Positions 44,220 through 54,885 of a DNA stretch of 64,000 nucleotides are shown piece after piece. Origin of the DNA: Clarkia xantiana subsp. parviflora (Eukaryota; Streptophyta; Magnoliopsida; Myrtales; Onagraceae); contig JAPTYO010000015.1 of assembly GCA_036873135.1 (NCBI GenBank), forward strand, positions 14,487,683-14,551,682. Direction: 5' to 3'. Each line of letters starts with the position of its first letter. Position 1 is the stretch's first letter. The notes beneath the pieces were generated by a model. The model made no database searches. It was not told the DNA's origin and was given only the letters and a program-made list of their open reading frames with translations. A program made the translations under genes and the position numbers.

Positions 44220-45490
44220 TTTTTTTTTTTTTTTTGCTTTTTTTTTTTTTGAAAACGATAATTTAACGAAAATAAACAACAACAATTGTACATGCCCCTA
44301 GTGGCAAATCTGAAATGTCTCATTCAAAACACCTTCTAGAAAAGGACTCAGTTGAGCGAGTCAAAATATGTCGATCGTGTCGATGCCCTGGATGGACCTT
44401 ACAACCAATGGATGACGTAGATAGTGATTTCTAATCTCGGCTTCTCAAGTGCCCCGGCTATTGCTCAATCTCGTTTGGGGATGCCCCACAGCTAACACCA
44501 ATTGGGTTAGGCTCGTCACATTCTGTATGAATGGTCTGGTTGATGAACACACATGGATGGTGTTGAGTTTGGCATAGTAGTCCGCAAATGGTAAATTTGG
44601 GCATAGATATCGCATGAGGTATCTGGGATAAATTCGACAGCTTGCGGCAAGCAAAGGGCCGCGCACGAGATGTGCTCTTCAGGGGCTCTGATTAGGATGA
44701 TTATCCAAACTGCACAATGATTAAGAAAAAACTCAAATTTCGGGGATAAAAATGATCACAACTTTTCTTACCTGGGTGTCGGATTTTTTTCTAGTGGGAA
44801 ATGTGCTCGCTATGCGACTGGACCTGCTGCATGTCCTGATTTTCCCGCTCCATCTAGAAATCACAACTTGTATATGAACACCTGCCGGAAAGTAAATGCC
44901 CCTGGACCTCTAATGGAAGGCACGAACAATAATGTTTTCTTTGCTTGACATCTAAAATGTTCATTGATCAGCACATTGAATCTTCGCGAGACTCTCGATG
45001 ATCTCTTGATATTTTCTCATCTCCGGACATGACCGATCTCAACAGGAGATGCCCCTTGGTTACCACCGACTAGTTCAAACCTCACCGTAAAATGGATGTA
45101 TGGCTTGGTTCGGGGACGCGTATGAATTCCACACATGGTAGGTGGAATTTTGGCATTGAAGTTCTTTGGAGCAGTCACATTTCACGTGGTCGCGACCTCG
45201 TCGAAGTGGTCGTCTGATCTGCAAAAAGAGTAGGGACACTCAAATATCAAGGCAAAACCAAGTACAAGTCATCATACCAGAGTGTTGGATATCCCGAATG
45301 CGCAATTTGTGCTTCGTGCAACTGGATGGTTGCACGTTCTTTTTTGTTGCCCCATTTGGCCGACAAAACTTACATGTACCGGATGCCTTATCCAATAGTA
45401 CCTGAGAAGACTAGACATGAAAATTAGTATAAAGAATCAAATGAGTCATGCATGAGTTTTCGGAAAACTTCTAATGTCATTCATTTCATA
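44220..45490. other. Element C interior, unique part
   Basis: T-runs at 44220-44250, then about 1.2 kb without strong repeats. A 'GTTGAGCGAGTCAAAATATGTCG' block and 'GGTCGCGACCTCGTCGAAGTGGTCGTCTG' block are shared with D (55035, 55700). No open frame is conserved between C and D, so this is non-coding. Confidence 0.65.
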
Positions 45491-45499
45491 ATTTTGATT

Positions 45500-46860
45500 A
45501 CATTTCAGAAAGAATCAAAATTTATGATCTAAGGTGTTTTGCACTAGCTTGGAGTTTAATGAGCTCGCTGAGTGCACTATCTGGCTCGAACGCACGATAG
45601 ATGTTCAAAATGAAGTTTTTTTCAAAAGGATTTTCTCGTCCTTTGTTTAAGCTCGAATAATCACACTCAACTAAACATTTAAACTGTTTTTTTTCAAAAA
45701 AATCAAAATCAGAATCAAATCTCTTTTTCAAAACGCTAGCTCATGCAAAGGTTGAGACGATCTTGCTGAAAAAGTGCAATACACCTTGGATAAAAACGAA
45801 TGACACTTTAAGTTTTTTTTAAAATGCTCATGCATGCTTGAAAAGTTAAAGTTTTACTGATAAGAAACTTACAACTTACAACCGGTTTACATGAATGACA
45901 CATATGGAGTGTATATACAAAATGAAAACTCCAGGTAAATTTTTTTTATAAAAACAAATGCAAATGCAATGCATGTTTGGAATTAGAAGCTCAACAACTA
46001 GGAGATGATTTACAATCTAAAAAAAAGAATCGTTTTTTCCTAAAACAATGCCTATGAGATGTACATGAGGTGAAAGTTGTACAGTTGAGAAAACTTACAA
46101 GTTACCTGAATTTTTTTTTTTTTATGTGGGAAAAAAATCAATGCATCCTAGTTGCTCAAAATTAAAAAAATCAAGTGAAAAGTTTTTTTTTTTTTTAAAT
46201 GCATATGAGATGCACAAAAATAAATACAAGATGCAAACTTAAAAATGAAAGTTTTACAACTAAGAAAAATTACAATTTACCTGAAAGGTTTTTTCGAAAA
46301 TAATGCATATGAGATGCACATCTTTAAAAAAAATCAGGTAAAAAGTTTTTTAAACAAAGAGCCCTAAAACTAAGAGAGCTTACGATTTATCTAAAAAGTT
46401 TTTTTAAAAATTAATGCATACTGGATGCATTATTTAAAATAAAACAATTTAGGTAAAAAGTTTTTGAAATGATGCATATGGAATGCACGTTCGAAATTAG
46501 AAGCTCTAATAGCTAAAGGGGAATTAAAATTTCCAAAAAAATGTTTTTTTACATGCGCGACGCGCTAACCAAAATCACAACTTACCTGAAGAGTTTTTTT
46601 AAGAAAAAAAAATTAATGCGTATGAAACGCAAGTTTAAAATAAAAAAAATCAGGTAAGAGGTTTTTTTAAAAAAAACAGTGCATGCGAAATGCAAGTTTG
46701 TAAAGAAAATGTATACAACTAAATGACTAACAATTAGTTGGGAAGAAAAAAAGGAAAGTTTTTTTGGTTTTTTTGTTTTTTTAAAAAAATGCAATGAGAC
46801 GAATGCATGAGAAATAAAAGTTATACAAACAGTAGTATGATAACATTTACAACAAAAAAC
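45500..46860. repeat. A/T-run repeat module in C
   Basis: A long series of ~60-100-bp degenerate units made of a T- or A-run, 'CAGGTAAAAAGTTTTT' and 'ATGCATATGAGATGCAC'. D carries the same module at 56100-57190, with different unit numbers. AT-rich; no coding. Confidence 0.75.
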
Positions 46861-46873
46861 AGATCATGTTAGG

Positions 46874-47085
46874 GGGGTAAAAAAAATGTGTGGCTTTGCT
46901 CTACAAGGTAGGTTCCACTGATAGGTTCCCGACAAGGTGGTTTCCTCACCCCATCACAGGGATCATAAGACCTTCACAAGCGAGTAGAGTTTTTCCGAGC
47001 CGTACCGGCGGCCCAGCCGCTCCGGTCGTACCGTACTAAACCTCCGGGGTTCCTAGTCGCCCTGGGTTTTAGGCGTTTTGGAGAT
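46874..47085 (-). promoter_or_regulatory. Conserved leader block with GC hairpin in C
   Basis: About 170-210 bp downstream of the primer site in the transcribed direction, nearly unchanged in D (57226-57415) although sequence on both sides has drifted. It contains a strong hairpin at 47004-47026: stems ACCG/CGGT and GCGG/CCGC around a CCCAG loop. Position and conservation fit an RNA packaging or dimerisation signal (inference). Confidence 0.55.
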
Positions 47086-47270
47086 TACGCTAAAGTGGTG
47101 TGTGTGCAAATATAAACAATACCACATAAAAGAAAACGTTAGTTACTAACTCTAAAATATGTACCTGTCACAAAAAACAAAGTTAGAATGGTGAAGTCAA
47201 TAAAAAAAAAAAAAAAAACTCAAAAAGCATGGCAATAAGCGAATATAATGAGCCCGAACCCTCTAAAACA

Positions 47271-47291
47271 TCCCCAGCAGAGTCGCCAAAT
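47271..47291 (-). promoter_or_regulatory. Element C primer binding site
   Basis: TTTGGCGACTCTGCTGGGGA on the minus strand next to the ...CCGACA end of the LTR. Same in D at 57630-57649. I do not assign the tRNA. Confidence 0.75.
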
Positions 47292-48656
47292 TGTCGGACC
47301 CTAAAAATCCGACCTATGGCGAATTTACGTTTTGAAAACGTGCAATTTTGAAAGAGTCGCCACTAGTTAATTATTAGGCTAACTAGAATCCTAAGTCACC
47401 CAAGCGAATAACGAATTAAACACCTAGGTATAAAATCGGTCTTCGATCAGAAATTCAAGTTCGGGGGTTCTATTACGAATTAAAAATATAGATATTTAAT
47501 TACGCCCTTTCGGTACTCAATTCACTTAATTGCCGCTCTAAAATTAAACAATGTCATACAACTTATTCTGATACCAAATTTATGATTAAATAAAGGACAT
47601 ATACATTAAGCACAGTAAAACAAAAGAATAGCAAAAATAAATAATAGCATACATCAACTCACAAAGTCTGCTCGAAACATTATTTAATTTAAATGTCATG
47701 CTAGAGTCAACGAATCAAAACATATATATTATATAGTATTATTATACATAGACTAAATAATTACCTGGGTTACGTCTAGAAGGACTGAGAGCAGGGGGTA
47801 CGGAGCAGCAGCAATGGAGAGATCGACGAGGAGGAGAGCTGCGAAAAGCACGATATCGCTAACGTAGAATTATGGCAAGCTTCGAGACATGACGTTGAGC
47901 GAGTCGAGGCAGAGCGTGGATGGAGGTTGGATGGAATCGGAGATAAATCGGAAACGAACTCTCAATCGAAATAACAGCGGCAGTCGCCGGACTCCGGCGT
48001 TGGTGTGGGAGCTGCTACGTCTGGTGTATGTCCAGATTGTAACAACAGCTAACGGAGGAGGTTCAGTGGAGCGATGTCGTAGATGCTAGTCGGGACTTGG
48101 TGGTGACTAGACCGAACGGAGGTAGAGGCGCCGATGCTAGCTGGAGGACGATGAAGAAGCAATTGGGATGTAAAGGGAGAAGATGATAAGGATCCGTCTC
48201 TGTTCGTTCTTTCAACTGCATATACTGAGAATATTAATATAATAATACAAAGCATATACAAAACATATGTAATAATAATAAGGAATGAACCAATTAGTTG
48301 TAAAATCAATTAAGTAAAACATTGGTACGATTCACATCCAACCAAAACGAGCATCCTTCTTAATTTCTGTATGTCCCCCGTTACATTGTAAACATACTAG
48401 TCTATATATAGACCCTAAGTCTAGACTAATCTAAGCAACAAATATTGCTGATTTATTTTGCTAATAAATGCTAAATATTCAGAAAATTTAATACTAAATA
48501 TTCAACAAATATTTTCTGCAATAAATACATAAACTATCCTAATTTTTGCTCTGAGCATCTTTGGAAGCTTCGCGACTTGCCATATTTAGACATTTCCTCA
48601 TTTAGGTGCGCCACACGTCACGCGTGTCGTGCGTGGTCCAAAATTAGGTGTTTACA
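47292..48656 (-). repeat. Element C 5' LTR
   Basis: 1365 bp, by eye identical to 40838-42202. On the minus strand a TATATATAGAC-type box lies near 48405. Confidence 0.95.
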
Positions 48657-51521
48657 CCCGGAATAGGCATCCATGAAGCTCAGCAGCTCATGTCCCGATG
48701 TGGCATCCACCAGCTGGTCAATCCTCGGAAGCGGGTAGCAGTCCTTCGGGCAGGCTTTGTTCAAGTCGCGGAAATCGACACACATCCGCCACTTCCCGTT
48801 ACTCTTTCGAACCAGGACAGGGTTAGCCACCCAAGTCTGGAATCGGAGTTCCTTGATGAATCCAGCATCGAGCAGTCTGCCCACCTCCTGCTGGATCGCG
48901 ATCCTCTTGTCCGCGCCCATCGGACGTCTTCTCTGCGCAATAGGCTTGATCGCGGGGTCTATCTTCAGCTCGTGCACTATCACGTCGGGGCTGATTCCTG
49001 GCATATCACTCGGGGACCAGGCAAACAGCTCCTTAAACTCCTTCAAGAGCTCGATCAACTCTCGGGTTCTTTCCTCCGACAAAGCAGAGCCGATCTTCAC
49101 CTTCCTCTGAGGTCCATCGATCTCCACTTCCTTCAAATCCTCCATGGGGGCGGGACGCCCATACTCCTCTCGAGGATCAGCATCGGTCTGGAGGACAGTC
49201 ATGGCCTCCCTCCTTCTCCGTCGGGTGGCGTTAACGTAGCATTTCCGCGATGCCACCTGGTCACCCTTAACTTCTCCGACCCCATTATCAGTCGGGAATT
49301 TCATCTTCTGGTGGACCGTCGAGGCGACTGCCATAAGAGGGTTGATGGTGGTCCTCCCGATGATCGCGTTGTATGCCCCCGCGGACTCCACGACAACGAA
49401 ATCCACGTTTCGTTTCTCCATTTTCCAGCCACTACCAAACTCTACTGGTAAGGTAATCATTCCCAACGGGTAGGAGGTGGAGCCAGAGAATCCCACCATC
49501 GGGAAGTCCACCTGTGTCAGGTCCTTCTTCGTCTTTCCCATGGCTTCCAGAGCATCAATGAAAAGAATATCGGAGGAGCTTCCTCCGTCTATCAGGATCC
49601 GCTTCATCTCGAATCCATCAACATCCAGGGTCACGACCAAGGCGTCGTCGTGAGGGCTCTCTACGCCAACTAGATCCTCCGCTGAAAAAGAGATCACCAT
49701 TTCCTCCTTCAGGGTCCATGACCGGGACCTTTTTCCTAACACCACCGCGGCGGATATGCGCGAAGCATAGTTCTCTCTGGAAGCGGAGGTGTCACCTCCC
49801 GCTGCCATTCCTCCGTGGATGACGTTGATAGTCCCCCGCCTCTCCTTGCGGGCACCTGATCCCGAAGCCTCATGCTCGACCTTCTTCTTCTTCGGGGATT
49901 GGTCGCGGGACTTGGAACGGGAACGGGACCGACTTCTGGAACGGGATCGGCACCGTCCCTTCCCGACGAACTCTTTCAGCTTTCCCTTCTGGATCAGCTT
50001 TTCAATCTCCTTCTTCAGCTCCCGACAATTCTCAGTGTCGTGACCATTGGCTCGATGGTAGCGACAGTAACGGTCAGGACGGCCTCCTAGGAATTCGCCT
50101 TCTTTCCTCGGGGGGTATCGAGCTAGTCCTTGCCGATCCATCACAGCTAACACAGAGGTCATCGAGCTATTGATGGGAACAGCCCGACCCTCTCGGTTGT
50201 CCTTCCTCGGAGGACGCTTGTCTTCTCTTTTATCGGGACGACCACGGTTCCTACTTCCCTCCAATTTGTCGCTCCCCTTGCGATCATCCGACAGCTTGGA
50301 TGATGCCTTTCCTCTTCCCGACTTCGGGGGATCGAGCTCTCCAGCAGCAATCTTTGACTCCTGGACGTCAATTTGCTGTTTCACCCTCGCCTGCAGGGCC
50401 TCCATGCTCCACACAGCCTTCGCGGCTACGCTATGCATCAGGTCGGAGCCATACGGAGCACTCAGGTTCCGTAGGAAAGTGCGGATCATCTCTCCCTCCG
50501 AGATTTCTTCGTCAATCTCCGCAGCACTAGCAGTGAACCGTTGGTAATAGTATGCCAACGATTCGTCTGGCCTCTGTACCACCTGGGTTAAGGTCCTCAC
50601 GCTCTTCAGGAGGCGTCTCCGACCCTGATACTGCTTGATGAAGCGATCGTGCATGTCAGCCCAGCACGTAATGCTTCCTGGCGGTAAGCTGAAGAACCAC
50701 GTCATGGCCCTTTCTCCCAAGGTTATCGGGAACAGCGAGCACACGAGATCGTCGTTTGAGGTTCTACCCATACAGGCCTGGACATGCCTCTGCACATGGC
50801 GGACTGGGTCTCCTTCACCATCGTATTCCTTGATTGTCGGGATGCCTATCCCAGGCGGGGCGACGGTGTCGATCAACCGCGGTACGAAAGGATGGCTGGA
50901 CCGATCCCTCAGTTCCGAGGTCATCTGCTTCTGATCACCCATGCAGATGCTAACTATCTTCACCACCTGATCAGCGGTGATGGGGCCATTCAGGGGAATG
51001 GTCCTGTTCTGCACTGGTCCTGGGCCGTCGACCACGAACTTCTCCGAATGCATAGGTTCTTTACCCTTGCTCCTGGGCGGAACCTCCTGTGCTTTTTGTT
51101 CTTCTGGGACCACCCTCGGAGGGGGTGGTGGTAACTCCTCCTGCGGAGGTAGCTCCTCCGCTCTCCTGGTGGCCTCTCTCTTATCCAGCAAGGCCTCCAT
51201 GGCGGCCAAGAACATGGGCATAGCCTCCGCTACTGCCTTGGCCAACTCCGAGTTCGAAGACGACCCTTCTTCCCTTCGCGGGACTCCTTCTCTTCCATGG
51301 CCCATCGGGTTCGGGGGAGCCTCATCTTCCTCCCTACGCGGGACATCCTGCCTATTCCTCTCAGCGTCTCGGACTGAGACCTCATCATCTTGCCCCCCTG
51401 TCTGGGAGAGAGCAGGGTTCTCACCTTGTTCAGCAACGCGTTCTGGCAATGGGGAGTTCACAGTTCCTGCGGGATGAGAACTGCCAGCCTGCACTTGTTT
51501 TCTCTTGCCACCACCGGCCAT
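48657..51521 (-). CDS. Element B gag-protease-RT, first part
   Basis: Open from ATG at 51521 (MAGGGKRKQ) to the insertion point of C, about 955 codons. The frame is also open back to the LTR edge through a TTG, but the ATG is the natural start. Gag: charged N-terminus, capsid-like domain at about residues 225-370 (MTWFFSLPPGSITCWADMHD), zinc-knuckle-like CRYHRANGHDTENC at about 486 and an Arg-Ser repeat at about 524-540. Protease: ILIDGGSSSD at about 646. RT begins near 830 and stops at MDAYSG, where C is inserted; beyond that the frame runs into C's LTR for about a dozen codons. Gag, protease and pol are in one frame with no shift. Confidence 0.93.
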
Positions 51522-51557
51522 TGATCTGGTAGAAGCTATCTTGACTTTTCGTAAGTT

Positions 51558-51575
51558 TCCCACAGACGGCGCCAA
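51558..51575 (-). promoter_or_regulatory. Element B primer binding site
   Basis: TTGGCGCCGTCTGTGGGA on the minus strand directly after the LTR end CCAACA. Confidence 0.8.
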
Positions 51576-52341
51576 TGTTGGATCACGGGCGAAGCTCCGT
51601 TACGTCCTTGACGGAATGATTGGACTCCTAAGCTCCGCGTGGTCCTGCAAAAGGGGATGACCTGGGTGGTGACCCAGAATCCCTCTCCGATGCTTAAATG
51701 AGTATGATGATCAACGGGTGGTAAGCAAAGAGTCTAAGTTCGTATTAGAGTCTAGTCCTTTTTTCTGAGGTAACCTCCTCCTTTATATAGAAGGAGGAGT
51801 TACTCAGTTACCTGTTACTGCGCTTGGCAGTTTTACCCACGATTCTGTGTATCTCGCCACGATTCCGTATATCTCGGCTAGGATTCCGTATATCTCGCCC
51901 CACGCTCCGCGTATCTTACCCATACCGCCTCGTATCTCGGGCACGCCCTGCGTATCTCGGGGGAGATTATCTATATCTTAACCGTCTTCCCACTACTCTC
52001 ACCTAGTAGGCGGGTTTCTCGGTCTTATCCTCTGATCATAAGTCCCGATTCCTGTCGAGGACTCCAGAGTTGTCTCATTCTAGATCACCACCCAGGACCT
52101 TCAGTCTCTACGGTACAGGTCCAGCCTCTGCGGGGCTTTGTTATCGGGGCCTTTACTAAGGCATATCGGGGCCTACTCAGAGGCTTCTTATCGGGAGCGT
52201 TCAGCTCATTCATCGGGACCGCTAAAGTCGGGACCCTTCGTACTGGGCCTCTGGGCCTTCAAGGCTTTTCACGAGGCCCACTGGACCTACTCGCCGTCCA
52301 GTGGCTGTTAACGGGGCTAACGATTACATCGGAACCCATCA
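51576..52341 (-). repeat. Element B 5' LTR
   Basis: 766 bp. A minus-strand TATA box (CTATATAAAGG, about 51781-51790) drives the element leftward. Differences from the 3' LTR include ACATCCGCG/CCGCCTCG and CTAGTC/CGTC. Confidence 0.93.
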
Positions 52342-52346
52342 GCTGC

Positions 52347-52826
52347 CATCTCGACTTTAACCTATGAATGAATGAAAAAAAAAAAAAAAGACTGATTATA
52401 TAATAATAATAATAATGAAAGTAAAACGTGTATGAAATAATAAACACATGAATGAAGATTTAGATATAGCTCAATGTCCAGGGAAAGTTGCGATGCTTTT
52501 TTATAGATTTTTCTTTGTTTCTATCCGTCCCCTTTACATTACAATACACTAGTCTATATATAGTACATAAGTCTAGTCTAATTTGAGCAACATATATTGC
52601 TGATTTATTTTACCAATAAATACTAAATATTCTGAACATTAAATACAAATATTTAGAAAATATACTCTGCAATAAATACAGATAACTATCCTAATTTAAA
52701 CTAAGACTATTTTTAGCAAGCCCGTGACCTTCCATTTTCAGATACTTCCTTTTTTTAAACGCGTTACACATAACATTTTTAATCGTGTCATATACGTGTA
52801 GTGCGTACCAAAATTAGGTGTTTACA
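52347..52826 (-). repeat. Element D 3' LTR, second part
   Basis: Continues the LTR broken at 33060 and ends AATTAGGTGTTTACA like element C. Contains an A14 run (52376) and an ATA-rich tract. The next bases, GGTTGCCCATCTTTGG, match C's polypurine region with changes. Confidence 0.8.
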
Positions 52827-53540
52827 GGTTGCCCATCTTTGGACTGACTCCCGTAGAATGCATTTGAAGGGGTTTGTCCAAAAACGAGTAACCACTAATT
52901 TTGGCTAGGAAGTATATCTTCTTCTGGGTCTTCAAGTCTCCAAGGCGGCCTTTGACTTTATTGATGGTGCGAAAAAGTAGAATCTCTGTCGATGGTGCCT
53001 CCATTGGTAGTTCAGAAAAGTAAAACCTCAGTCGGCGGTGCCCCTCTTGGCGGTGCCTCCATTATCGTGCCTTGTTGGTGGTGCGGGAAATAGAACCTCC
53101 GTTGGCGGTGCCCCTGTTGGCGGTGCCTCCATTGGTAGTGTGGAAAATAGAACCTCCAATTGGTGGTGTCCCTGTTGGCGGTGCCTCCATTAGTAGTGCG
53201 GAAAAGTAAAGCCTCGGTCGGCGATGCCCCTGTTGGCGGTGCCTCCGTTGTCGTGCCCCTGCTGGCGTGTAGTAAAGTAAAATCTTGAACTATGATGCCT
53301 CCAGTGGCGATCAACAAGAAATAGCCTCCAGTGACGTCCAATAAAGTAAAACCTTAATCGATGATGCCTCCAGTGGCGAGCGATAAGGAAAAACCTTTAG
53401 TGGCGTGTATCGGAGAAGAGCCTCTAGTGGCGTCCGTTGGAGAAGTGCCTCTAGTGGCTTGCGAAGGATGAATACTAAGGCTTCATTCGTCGGGGGTGAC
53501 TCTCAGAAAGCTGGAAAACTTAAGATCCTGATTGTCGGTG

Positions 53541-53755
53541 GTAACTAGTATACCTGGGGCAGCGCAACACCGTTGAAAAGAGTAGACGCGATGACTAGCA
53601 TATCTGGGACAGCGCAGCATCGTTGTGGTGACTAGCATATCTGGGACAGCGCAACACCGGTTGTAGTGACTAGCATACCTGGGGCAGCACAACTACGTTG
53701 AATGAATAGATGTGATGACTAGCATATCTGGGACAGCGCAGCACCGTTGGGGTGA
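53541..53755. repeat. D-specific tandem repeat, 5 units
   Basis: TGACTAGCATATCTGGGACA followed by GCGCAGCACCGTTG recurs five times at uneven spacing (about 40-60 bp), with spacer length changes between units. Confidence 0.85.
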
Positions 53756-54117
53756 CTCTCGGAAAGCTGGACAACTGCAGATACCGATTGCCGGTTGATT
53801 TGTAGGAACAGACTGTAACAGTCCTACTCATCCTTGAATGGTGACTCGTGAGAGCAGACTGTAACCGTCCCGCTTGCCGTGATGTTGACTTGGAAAATGA
53901 TGTACCGTAGATAATACACAGGTACACGAATGTTTGTCCCTAGTTTTTGCCTAAATTGCGCATGGTGCGACAACTTAGCGAGATCTTTCTCCTTTTTTTT
54001 TTTTTCTCTCCTTTTGCCATAATTGCAATTTCTGAACTTGCAACCATGCCTCTCATTTCCTGATTTTGCCTAGGTCGCCCTTTCGGGTTTTCAACCTAGC
54101 GGAAGCACTCTTTATTT

Positions 54118-54885
54118 GGTAGCCGATTAAACGGTGGCTGTGACCCGTACATTATTTTTCGCCTCGATGCGGGAGTATTTGTAGCCGTTTGGAGGGTGGC
54201 TGTGACCATTTTCTCACCGTCTTCAATGTTGCGGGGAGCTCTTTTGATTGCAGCCATTTGGAGGGTGGTTGTGCCCTTCATTCCTCGTCTCTGATCCGGG
54301 AAACACTTTTTGTATGTAACCATTTCGAGGGTGGTTGTGGCCCTTTCACTAAATATCCGCCATCGAAGTTCCGGGAGCGCTCTTTTGATTGTAGCCGTTT
54401 AGAGGGACGACTGTAACCCTTTCTTCTTCTTTTTTTTTTTTTTCCGCCCTCACCAGATTCACGGTATCACTCTTTTTTGTGTAGCCATTTTAAGGGTGGA
54501 TGTGGCCATTTTTTATTCTCCCGCCCTCAGAAGGTTCACGAGATCATTTTTTTAGCCATTTGGAGGGTGGCTGTGGCCCTTTCACTTATTTCCCGCTTTT
54601 GATGTTGCGTGGGCGCTCTTTATCTATAGCCATTTGAAGGGTCGCTGTGACCCTTTCACTTATTTTCCGCTTTTGATGTTGCAGGGGCGCTCTTTATCTG
54701 TAGCCATTTGAAGGGTGTCTGTGACCTTTTATTTGAAGTCGATTTAGGGACGACTGTGTCCCTTTTTTATTGTAGTTGATTTAGGGACAATTGTGACCCT
54801 TTTATTTCTTCACTGCTCTCACAAGATCCGCACAAACACTCTCTTTATTTTTCTGTAGCCGATTAAAGGGCGGCTATGACCCTAA
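54118..54885 (+). repeat. Covarying stem / pseudoknot repeat array in D
   Basis: About twelve units homologous to 43524-44210. Paired blocks include AGCCG/CGGCT, AACCA/TGGTT, AGTCG/CGACT and AGTTG/CAATT. Four units have a broken pair (for example TCGCT, TGTCT), as expected in an older copy. Confidence 0.75.

Larger units (their letters stand above)
40838..48656 (-). mobile_element. Large non-coding LTR element C (youngest insertion)
   Basis: 7.8 kb with 1365-bp LTRs (40838-42202 and 47292-48656) that look identical by eye. Perfect 5-bp duplication CCCGG (40833-40837, 48657-48661). Primer site TTTGGCGACTCTGCTGGGG on the minus strand just inside the right LTR. The ~5.1-kb interior encodes no gag or pol and is mostly tandem and simple repeats, so C must rely on proteins of another element. 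It interrupts B's reverse transcriptase. Confidence 0.96.
33061..52341 (-). mobile_element. Ty3/gypsy (Tat/Retand-like) element B, with C nested inside
   Basis: LTRs 33061-33827 (767 bp) and 51576-52341 (766 bp), perfect 5-bp duplication GCTGC (33056-33060, 52342-52346). Minus orientation: primer site at 51558-51575, gag-pol from 51521, antisense gene (plus) 34548-37236, G-rich tract just inside the left LTR. The LTRs differ at roughly a dozen positions by eye. Without C (7.8 kb) it would be about 11.5 kb and apparently able to code for all its proteins. Confidence 0.95.

Noticed and set aside
44220..44250. T-run as an RNA polymerase III terminator
   Set aside because: No Pol III boxes upstream; such runs are common throughout the interiors of C and D.
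49789..51477. Several 70-166-codon plus-strand frames opposite B gag-pol
   Set aside because: Shadows of the long gag-pol frame with no motif; unlike the antisense gene they have no promoter or exon structure.
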